Below are positions 1 to 6,209 of a stretch of DNA of 6,412 nucleotides, in pieces (positions within the stretch are counted from its first letter, which is position 1; each line of letters opens with the position of its first letter). Source of the DNA: Odoribacteraceae bacterium (GTDB lineage Bacteria > Bacteroidota > Bacteroidia > Bacteroidales > Marinifilaceae); contig JAITJA010000017.1 in assembly GCA_031279175.1 (NCBI GenBank), positions 1 to 6,412 of the forward strand, read 5' to 3'. The position numbers were made by a program, and so were the translations under genes. The notes below the pieces were generated by a model. That model had not been told where the DNA came from. It saw only the letters and a list, made by a program, of their open reading frames with translations, and searched no databases.

Positions 1-25
1 GGTTCCCCCTTCTCGCGGTTCCCCC
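1..25. repeat. Short direct repeat at the left edge
   Basis: The nine-base string GGTTCCCCC occurs at 1-9 and again at 17-25, separated by TTCTCGC, which gives a period of 16 bases. The first copy starts at the very first base, so the repeat may continue to the left of the window. Only two copies are visible, and the C-rich composition makes chance possible. No coding frame is supported here. Confidence 0.35.
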
Positions 26-168
26 AATTGTTAAGTAACCGTTTTGTAGGCACTTCGTCATCAAATGTAACATCCCGCCAGTCTTTCGCCCCTGTAAAAC
101 GCGTTACGGCGCGTGTTACATTGTTACCCGTGATCTAGAAACAAACAGAATTTAAATCTTGACAAATC
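26..168 (+). promoter_or_regulatory. Leader of the receptor operon with clustered GTTAC/GTAAC sites
   Basis: This non-coding stretch precedes the TonB-dependent receptor gene and should hold its promoter. The pentamer GTTAC or its complement occurs five times: GTAAC at 35-39 and 67-71, and GTTAC at 103-107, 115-119 and 123-127. ATGTAACA (65-72) and TGTTACAT (114-121) are exact inverted repeats, and AACGCGTT (98-105) is a perfect palindrome. The clustering suggests a regulator-binding region, but this is inference. I looked for the Bacteroidota promoter pattern (TTTG near -33, TAnnTTTG near -7) and found no good match; the nearest, TACATTGT at 117-124, has two mismatches. The last 40 bases are AT-rich, as usual before Bacteroidota start codons, with no clear Shine-Dalgarno sequence. 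Confidence 0.35.
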
Positions 169-3123
169 ATGACAAAACACGCAAAGACTTTCTTCCTTGG
201 AGTGGTGGCCATGCTACTTCTCCTTCCTGTCGATCTTTCGGCGCGGACCCAGCGGCAAAACCAGTCGCGGTCGCGAACCCAAACCCAGCAACAAGCACAA
301 GGCGGCTCCCTCGCCGGGACCGTCCTCGACGACAGTGGCTCCCCGGTAGCCGGCGCCGCGGTGACCGTGATCAACGCCTCGACCGGCTCCACGTCCCATG
401 TCCCCGGTTCCACGATCACCGCGACCGACGCCGCCGGCCGCTACGCGCTACACTCCGTCCCGGTTGGCTCCTTCACCGTCCAGTTCAGCTGCCTCTCGCG
501 CGAGACCCTGCGGGTAGAAAACGTGCAAATCACCGCCGGCCGCACCACCCCCCTGGACGTGGTATTAAAAGAATCGGTACAACAGCTCAGCGACGTGGTC
601 ATCACGGCTTCCTACAGCCGGGCCTCCGCCACGGGGCTGTATGCAAGACAGCAACGATTAGCCGCCATCAGCGACGGCATGAGCGCGGACCTCATCAAGA
701 AAACCGCCGACAACAACGTGGCGCAAGTCCTCAAGCGCGTCGTGGGCGTGACGCTCGATAACGACAAGTACGTGAACATCCGCGGGATGGGCGAACGATA
801 CAACAACGTGCAGCTCAACGGCGCCTCCATGCCCAGCACGGAGCCCAACCGCCGCAACTTCTCGTTCGACGTGATCCCCACCGGGCTGGTCGATAACGTG
901 ACCATCAGCAAAACCTTCACCCCGGACTTGCCGGGCGAGTTCTCCGGCGGGCTCGTGGAAGTAAACACCCTGACGGCGCCTTCCGAACGGTTTGTTACCG
1001 TCACCGTCGGATCGGGCATAAACACCATGACCACCGGGAAAGCGTTTTACAGCAACACGCGCTTCGCCGGCGACTGGCTCTTCGGCGACGTGGACGGGCG
1101 CGAATGGTACTCCGGGTACCTCGCCGAACAGATGGAGGAAAACGCCGCCAAGGCCGCCAGGATGAACACCTACGGCCTGCGTCGCTACACCGGGCAACCC
1201 CTGCAGAACTATGGCGTCACGGCCGGCGTCCCCACGCGGGTTGGCCGCGGCTCGCTCGGCATAATCGCCGCGCTCACCTACCGCCACGAAGAGAATACCG
1301 AGGAAATCCTCGAGGGAAACATGGTAACGTGGGACTACATCTTCCACCCGGGCGGGCAAAACTCCTGGCGATGGAAATCCGCGACCTCCACCGGCGGCGT
1401 GTTCAACGCCGGCTGGAAAATGCCCGACCACGAGATCAACTGGCGCAATCTCTTCAACAATCGCTTCAGCCATACTAACCAGCATCGCTATATCTTCAAA
1501 TACTACGAGGGCTTCCCCACCGTCGAGTTCTACAGCACCCCGCTGCAGGCGCGCCTCTGGCAGACGCAACTCGACGGGAAGCACGAACTCTTCGGCGGGA
1601 GGCTCGTCGCCACCTGGAACGTCTCCTACAACGACGTTACCCGCACCAACCCCGACGACCGCGTGGACGTGGGCCATATTTATGGCGTGGCCGCCGACAG
1701 CAGCGTACTGGTTGACTGGGGACAGATTACCCTGAGCTCCAACCAGTACAGCATCAGCCTGGGACACGTCATGTACAGCCACCTGCACGAGGTCAACAAG
1801 AACGCCGGCGTCAACCTCGAGCTCCCCCTCGTGGTGCGGGGAAACCGCCAAAGCCTCAAGGCCGGGTATCTCGGCACGTTCCGCGAAGCCCGTTTCGAGC
1901 AGCGCTACATGACGCCGAGGGTAAAACAAGGGGCGTACTCGCGCAACGTTTCCCGCCCCCTCGAAGAGCTCTACGCGCCGGAGCGCTTCGAGCAGGGTGA
2001 GCTGGTCTACATGGCGTCGGGCGTGAACGGCCCCACGAGCGACGGCTACGACGGCACGCGGGACGTCCACGCCGGCTACCTGATGGGCAATTTCAGTTTC
2101 TTCAAACGCCTGCGCCTGATTGCTGGCGCCCGCGTGGAGAACACGGACATGCTCGTGAACTCGTTAGACGGCGGGGGAGGGGGACGGTACGCGCGATACG
2201 ATACCATCAAGCAGTCCGACTGGCTGCCCTCGGCAACCCTCGTGTACAGCATCCGCCCGGGACTTAACCTCCGCGCGTCGTACAACAAAACGCTGGTACG
2301 GGTCGACTTCAGGGAGCTGTCGAATAACCAGTATTTCAGCGTGGACGACCGCGTGACGGTAGAGCAATGGGTCAAGCTCGAGCAAGGCTATACCAAAAAC
2401 CACGACGCGCGGGTCGAATGGTACCCGCGCGCCGGGGAGGTGGTCTCCGCGGGATACTTCTACAAGAAATTCATCCACCCGGTAGAAATGATGCTCCGCG
2501 TGTCAGCAGATCAGCAGAACCGCTACCACATCCCGGTGAACCTCGAGGAGGCGATGGCGCGGGGAGTGGAGGTCAACTGGCGGAAGAGCTTTGACTTCCT
2601 GGACGCCATCGCGCCCGCCTTCCGCGACCTCTACTTCTCGGGCAACTTTACTTGGCTCGACAATCACGTGGTGTTTAACCCCATCAACCTGCCCGGGTGG
2701 GCACAGGTGGATATCGGGGGCGTCGTCAAGCGCGACCGGCCGATGATGGGCCTGTCGCCCTACCTCGTCAACCTCGGGCTGGCGTACGATGGACCGGTGG
2801 TGGGCGCCGCCGTGAATTATAACCGCCTCGGGCGTAAATTAGTCGTGGCCGGAGCGAACGATTACGAGGACCAGTACGAGAATCCCCGCGACGTGCTCGA
2901 CCTCCAACTCTCCACGCGCCTGCTCAAGCACCGCCTCATGCTGAAGCTTAACGCCTCCGATATCCTCAACCAGGACGTTATCATCTACTGGAACAGGACG
3001 CCGCGCGAAGACTCTTTCGTGGACAATACCTCCGGGAACATGGACTACGACGAGGGCGACAGCGCGATGAGCCGGGTAAGAAAAGGAGTGAATGTCACGC
3101 TGACCCTCGGATACTCCTTTTAG
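169..3123 (+). CDS. TonB-dependent outer-membrane receptor with N-terminal carboxypeptidase-regulatory-like domain
   Basis: This 984-residue protein is an outer-membrane active transporter that would import a ligand using energy from the TonB-ExbBD complex. Residues 1-25 form a signal peptide (basic start, then a run ending LLLLPVDLSA). Residues 26-45 are a Q/R-rich linker. Residues about 46-133 look like a carboxypeptidase-regulatory-like beta-sandwich (GGSLAGTVLDDSGSPVAGA, later DAAGRYAL). A TonB-box-like DVVITAS lies at 142-148. The plug follows to about residue 275, with RGMGERYNNVQLNG from 205, PSTEPNRR at 222-229 and PGEFSGGLVEVNT near its end. The rest is the beta-barrel, closing in GYSF with the terminal Phe typical of barrel proteins. 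The plug signature is of the RGMGERY/PSTEPNRR type rather than the classical SusC type, and no SusD follows, so the ligand may not be a glycan; it cannot be read from sequence. The ATG at 169 is chosen because the signal peptide starts there. The lipoprotein gene follows closely, so co-transcription is likely. The frame is intact. Confidence 0.95.
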   Translation: MTKHAKTFFLGVVAMLLLLPVDLSARTQRQNQSRSRTQTQQQAQGGSLAGTVLDDSGSPVAGAAVTVINASTGSTSHVPGSTITATDAAGRYALHSVPVGSFTVQFSCLSRETLRVENVQITAGRTTPLDVVLKESVQQLSDVVITASYSRASATGLYARQQRLAAISDGMSADLIKKTADNNVAQVLKRVVGVTLDNDKYVNIRGMGERYNNVQLNGASMPSTEPNRRNFSFDVIPTGLVDNVTISKTFTPDLPGEFSGGLVEVNTLTAPSERFVTVTVGSGINTMTTGKAFYSNTRFAGDWLFGDVDGREWYSGYLAEQMEENAAKAARMNTYGLRRYTGQPLQNYGVTAGVPTRVGRGSLGIIAALTYRHEENTEEILEGNMVTWDYIFHPGGQNSWRWKSATSTGGVFNAGWKMPDHEINWRNLFNNRFSHTNQHRYIFKYYEGFPTVEFYSTPLQARLWQTQLDGKHELFGGRLVATWNVSYNDVTRTNPDDRVDVGHIYGVAADSSVLVDWGQITLSSNQYSISLGHVMYSHLHEVNKNAGVNLELPLVVRGNRQSLKAGYLGTFREARFEQRYMTPRVKQGAYSRNVSRPLEELYAPERFEQGELVYMASGVNGPTSDGYDGTRDVHAGYLMGNFSFFKRLRLIAGARVENTDMLVNSLDGGGGGRYARYDTIKQSDWLPSATLVYSIRPGLNLRASYNKTLVRVDFRELSNNQYFSVDDRVTVEQWVKLEQGYTKNHDARVEWYPRAGEVVSAGYFYKKFIHPVEMMLRVSADQQNRYHIPVNLEEAMARGVEVNWRKSFDFLDAIAPAFRDLYFSGNFTWLDNHVVFNPINLPGWAQVDIGGVVKRDRPMMGLSPYLVNLGLAYDGPVVGAAVNYNRLGRKLVVAGANDYEDQYENPRDVLDLQLSTRLLKHRLMLKLNASDILNQDVIIYWNRTPREDSFVDNTSGNMDYDEGDSAMSRVRKGVNVTLTLGYSF

Positions 3124-3170
3124 AAGTATGATCCATGAAGTATAATCCATCAAATATAAAAATCAGTGAT

Positions 3171-4316
3171 ATGAAAACAACAACATTATTTAAAACCCGG
3201 CATCTCGACCGGGGTGAAACGACGCGTTATCGCGGTGTGGGCAGGTTCCTCGCCTCGCGCGGGATGATGTTATCATTGGCGCTCCTTTTCGCGCTTGCCG
3301 GCTGCAACAAAACCGGCGAGCCATTCGGGCTAACCTCGGGCTTCCGGATGTTCAATCTCGCCTTTTATTCCACGGAAACCGATTCGCAGGATTACCGCGT
3401 GGAATTGTGGGGGAAAGAGTTAACGCTGTTTCACTACGCCTCGACCAATGTCCAGTCGCGAGACATGTTCCCCTACGCCGAGACTGACGGCGCGATAAAA
3501 GTCTATTACAAGGACGAGACCGCGCCGCAACTCTCCACTACCTACAACGTGCTGGAGCGCGGAACGACCATCGAATTGGTCAAGACACCCGGCGAGCCGG
3601 TGGCGCTGTATGACCCCGACAAGCACGCGATAATCTCGTTAGCGCTGTTACTTAACAACGGTTACAGCGCGACCTTCAACGATCAATCGCTGATCTCCGG
3701 GAACAATTATTTCAATAAAAATGACGTGAAGGGCCACTTCATGTATTACAACGAGGCAGGCGAACTTGCCGGCAACAGCGACGAGATCACCTTGAGCCCG
3801 GACGCCTCCCTGGTGCTATTGCAAACGTCAACCACGGAGTTCTTCGTCTTGAACGATAACGGTAACGATGATGGCCCCCCGGTGGAGCCGGCGGATAACC
3901 ATCACATGGGACTGCGTTTTCTCTGGATGCCCTCGGCGGATTTCGACTACCACGGGGATGTCAGGATGGAAATACTCGTGGAAGAACTCCCGCTGATTGG
4001 TAGTCATGTACCCAGTGTAGAGCCTTACACGATAGCAGTGGACACGTGTCCCTACTTCTCCTTGACCCGCTACGTGGAACTTCAATTCCATTATACCGCC
4101 AACACGGCCGGGGGACTGCTCACCGAGTCCAGGTACACGATCAACGTGTATAACGCCGAAAGTGATGAATTGCTCGTCTCGTATCTACTACGGCGGAATG
4201 TTGTACTTGGTGGTTTGAGTCATGTCGACACGCGGAAATTCAAGAACAAAATGCAAACGTGGATCGTTAACGACATCTACGCGGATATTATATCGACGTT
4301 AAGCGTACCCTGGTAA
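3171..4316 (+). CDS. Putative outer-membrane lipoprotein, partner of the receptor (family not recognised)
   Basis: I do not recognise a named family. A lipobox ending LFALAGC puts the lipidated Cys at residue 45 (codon 3303-3305), so the mature protein should be membrane-anchored. Three in-frame starts are possible: 3135, 3171 and 3264. I prefer 3171 because it follows an AT-rich leader and begins MKTTTLFK; 3135 adds 12 residues, while 3264 would give the most compact signal peptide. The mature part looks beta-rich and seems to have two halves joined by an acidic, Pro-containing linker (about 234-244, NDNGNDDGPPVEP). DYRVELWGKEL (74-84) and DVRMEILVEEL (263-273) are similar, which hints at duplication. 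It begins at most about 50 bases after the receptor stop, on the same strand, which supports a two-gene operon and a role in ligand capture or as receptor accessory. It does not look like SusD. The lysine and glutamate after the Cys do not settle whether it is surface-exposed. Its base composition is less GC-rich than the receptor's. Confidence 0.85.
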   Translation: MKTTTLFKTRHLDRGETTRYRGVGRFLASRGMMLSLALLFALAGCNKTGEPFGLTSGFRMFNLAFYSTETDSQDYRVELWGKELTLFHYASTNVQSRDMFPYAETDGAIKVYYKDETAPQLSTTYNVLERGTTIELVKTPGEPVALYDPDKHAIISLALLLNNGYSATFNDQSLISGNNYFNKNDVKGHFMYYNEAGELAGNSDEITLSPDASLVLLQTSTTEFFVLNDNGNDDGPPVEPADNHHMGLRFLWMPSADFDYHGDVRMEILVEELPLIGSHVPSVEPYTIAVDTCPYFSLTRYVELQFHYTANTAGGLLTESRYTINVYNAESDELLVSYLLRRNVVLGGLSHVDTRKFKNKMQTWIVNDIYADIISTLSVPW

Positions 4317-4340
4317 AGTATCCCGATCATGGGTAATGAA

Positions 4341-4374
4341 CAAAAAGAAATGGCGGCCATTAACGGTCGCCATT
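4341..4374. terminator. Bidirectional intrinsic terminator between convergent genes
   Basis: AATGGCGGCC (4349-4358) pairs with GGTCGCCATT (4365-4374) around the six-base loop ATTAAC, giving a 10-bp stem with one G-T pair. Read on the - strand, the stem is followed by TTCTTTTTG (from 4341-4348), a good U-tract, so it should end the glycosidase transcript well. Read on the + strand, it is followed by only CTTGCTTGC, a weaker tail for the receptor-lipoprotein operon. It lies in the 71-base gap between the two stop codons, just where a shared terminator is expected. Confidence 0.8.
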
Positions 4375-4387
4375 CTTGCTTGCATGA

Positions 4388-6025
4388 CTATTTCACGCGG
4401 ATCGTTCGAGTGCCCGGCCGGACGTGATAATCGCGCGTCTTCCCGTTAAACAGGACGCGTAACGTGTACGGTTTATCGGAGGTAACGGTGATGCTAGCGC
4501 GTCCGGGATCCAGCGAGCGATTGGCGGTGATGACGCTCGTGGTGATATCGGCCACGCGGAGATTCTCGATCCCGTGCCTGTCGACGCGTTGCAAGTCATA
4601 AGTCAAGACCCGGTTTGCCCCGTCGACGCGGAACCCGAGGACATTCTCGATCAGTAGCGAGATCGGGCCAAGCCCCGTCCACCCCACGAAATCGCGGCGA
4701 CAATCCCCGGGAGGCGTCCGGTCGTTGACCCCCTGCCTGAACTTCCCGTTGACCCGTTCGGCGGCATAATTCTCCCACAGCGTGCCGGTTTGCAGGAAGA
4801 CCTGGTAAAGCCCCTCGAGATACCGTTCCGCGGCCTCGCGCGCGACGTCATTCCTGCCGACCCGCTCGAGGCCCTTGATGACGGCGTAATTCGTCGGCGC
4901 CCAGACCGCCCCGAGCCAGTAGCCGCCGTTCTCGTGGTAATTGTCGTGCGACGCGGCGAGGGTCGGGAAGACCATGTCGCGCCAGAACTCGGCGGGATTC
5001 TTGAGGTGCCCGACCAGGGCGGAATCCTGTCGCGGCGTGGTGATCCCCGCGATCATGGGCCAGAACGCGGCGATCGACTTCCATTTCATGCGCGAGCCGT
5101 CGACGTGCAGGTCGTAATAGATCCCGTCGTTATCGTCCCACATCCAGGTATTCATCCTGCCGGCGATCTCCCGGGCCATCTCCCGGTAGCGGGCGGCCTT
5201 CCCGGCGAGGCCCAGCTCGAGGCACATGCTGGCGAGGTTGTCGCACTGCATGACCATCTGGGCGGAGGCGTCGACCCACCCCTGGTGGTCAGAAGACCAG
5301 TGCGAGCGCGGTCGTCCCTCGTCCCGCGGCGTGTTATCCATGCCGGAAGACTGCCCGTTGCTCCAGTAAAGGCGGTGTGGCGTGTCGCCGCTGTAACGCC
5401 GCGAGTGGACGAACTCGTAATACTTTTCCAGCACGGGGAGCACCGCCTCGAAGCGTTTCTTGTCGCCGGTCATCTTGAAATTCTCCACCTCCGCCCAGCT
5501 GAAGAGGGGCGGGTTGATAAAATTGGCGTCGTCCTCGCTGGCGAAATAATCCTTGCCGGTTCGCTCGTTAATCATCCGGGAGATGGCTCCCGACGCGGCT
5601 TGCCGGCAGTAGAAGTTGTCGAGCGACTGGATGCCGGGGAAAACGTGGTGCGCGTACCTGCCGAAGATCGTCATGAAGATCATGTCCCACTGGTAGAGGT
5701 GGTGATCGAAGGCCTCGTCGTAGTAGTCGGAGACGAACGGGCTACCGGGCGCCGGCGACTTGACGTGCGAGAAAGCCAGCTCCCAGGCCTTGTTATACAT
5801 CTCGATCCACCCCGGGTGCTCTTCCAGCACCGGCGCCGGCAGGAGGCGCCGCGCGACCGGGTAGGCCGGGATCACCCCCGGCGTGTAGTGTTTCTTGCTA
5901 AAATAGACGCCCCGCTCGCCAGGGGCCACGCGCGCGCTGTCGACTCCCGGAACGGCCGCCGCGACGACGGTGCAGTGTAACGAGAGTATGACAACCATTC
6001 TGTTCATCTTGCTCATCCTTGTCAT
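4388..6025 (-). CDS. Secreted GH63/MGH1-like glycoside hydrolase (trehalase-like, (alpha/alpha)6 barrel)
   Basis: This 545-residue protein is a likely periplasmic exo-glycosidase that cleaves alpha-linked sugars by inversion. A signal peptide covers about residues 1-24 (hydrophobic run from M10, possible cleavage after VAAA); ATGs at codons 1, 4 and 7 are all possible starts. Clan GH-G-like landmarks in order are QWDMIFM (112-118), SSGMDNTPRDEG (226-237), HENGGYWLGAVWAPTNY (364-380), WENYAAERVNG (417-427) and FVGWTG (446-451). By comparison with GH63 and mannosylglycerate-hydrolase enzymes, D230 is the likely general acid and E418 the likely general base; this assignment is inference. Residues about 480-545 look like a small C-terminal beta-domain. 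Length and motifs suit the short bacterial MGH1-like class, not the roughly 800-residue eukaryotic glucosidase I. Substrate is unknown: alpha-glucosides, alpha-mannosides and glucosyl- or mannosylglycerate are candidates. The gene converges on the receptor operon and appears to be transcribed alone. Confidence 0.92.
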   Translation of the reverse strand: MTRMSKMNRMVVILSLHCTVVAAAVPGVDSARVAPGERGVYFSKKHYTPGVIPAYPVARRLLPAPVLEEHPGWIEMYNKAWELAFSHVKSPAPGSPFVSDYYDEAFDHHLYQWDMIFMTIFGRYAHHVFPGIQSLDNFYCRQAASGAISRMINERTGKDYFASEDDANFINPPLFSWAEVENFKMTGDKKRFEAVLPVLEKYYEFVHSRRYSGDTPHRLYWSNGQSSGMDNTPRDEGRPRSHWSSDHQGWVDASAQMVMQCDNLASMCLELGLAGKAARYREMAREIAGRMNTWMWDDNDGIYYDLHVDGSRMKWKSIAAFWPMIAGITTPRQDSALVGHLKNPAEFWRDMVFPTLAASHDNYHENGGYWLGAVWAPTNYAVIKGLERVGRNDVAREAAERYLEGLYQVFLQTGTLWENYAAERVNGKFRQGVNDRTPPGDCRRDFVGWTGLGPISLLIENVLGFRVDGANRVLTYDLQRVDRHGIENLRVADITTSVITANRSLDPGRASITVTSDKPYTLRVLFNGKTRDYHVRPGTRTIRVK

Positions 6026-6209
6026 GTTTAACGTGTTTGTTGTTTACGGGACGCGGGCTGCCGCGCCTTGTTTTCCAGCCGTAATATTAGGCAAAAGAAT
6101 GACGCGAGACAAGATGACGATCACGGGGCGCGTCCGCGAGGTTAGAAAGAGACGATTGCATGGATCTCGCGCGTGACGTGTTCGCGAACTACCGGAACGC
6201 CTGCCGGCG
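6026..6209. other. Intergenic region upstream of the glycosidase
   Basis: No convincing gene is visible here. It should contain the promoter of the - strand glycosidase. The best candidate -7 element on that strand is TTCTTTTG (6099 to 6092), one mismatch from TAnnTTTG, about 67 bases before the start codon, but no matching TTTG lies at the expected upstream distance, so I leave the promoter uncalled. CGCGAG (6135-6140) and CTCGCG (6166-6171) could form a weak stem with a long loop. An ATG at 6160 opens a 17-codon frame (MDLARDVFANYRNACRR) whose TGA at 6211-6213 overlaps the ATG at 6210; this is described under findings. Confidence 0.5.

Noticed and set aside
658..2070. Long open frame (470 codons) on the - strand inside the receptor gene
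   Set aside because: It is antisense to a clearly identified receptor and its product is dominated by V, G, H, R and A, as expected from the complement of a GC-rich gene with strong third-position bias. No domain is visible.
169..4316. Classical SusC/SusD polysaccharide utilisation pair
   Set aside because: The plug motifs differ from those of SusC, and the lipoprotein is shorter than SusD proteins and lacks their helical, TPR-like character.
4790..5980. Long open frame (396 codons) on the + strand inside the glycosidase gene
   Set aside because: Antisense shadow of a gene with intact catalytic motifs. The product is low-diversity (V, G, R, H, P-rich) and resembles no family.
6092..6099. 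Bacteroidota -7 promoter element for the glycosidase (TTCTTTTG on the - strand)
   Set aside because: One mismatch to TAnnTTTG and no TTTG at the expected -33 distance, so not enough to call.
5970..6176. Small + strand frame with a hydrophobic segment (MTTILFILLILVMFNVF)
   Set aside because: The hydrophobic run is mostly the complement of the glycosidase signal-peptide codons and the bases just before them, and the remainder looks random. No independent support for a membrane protein.
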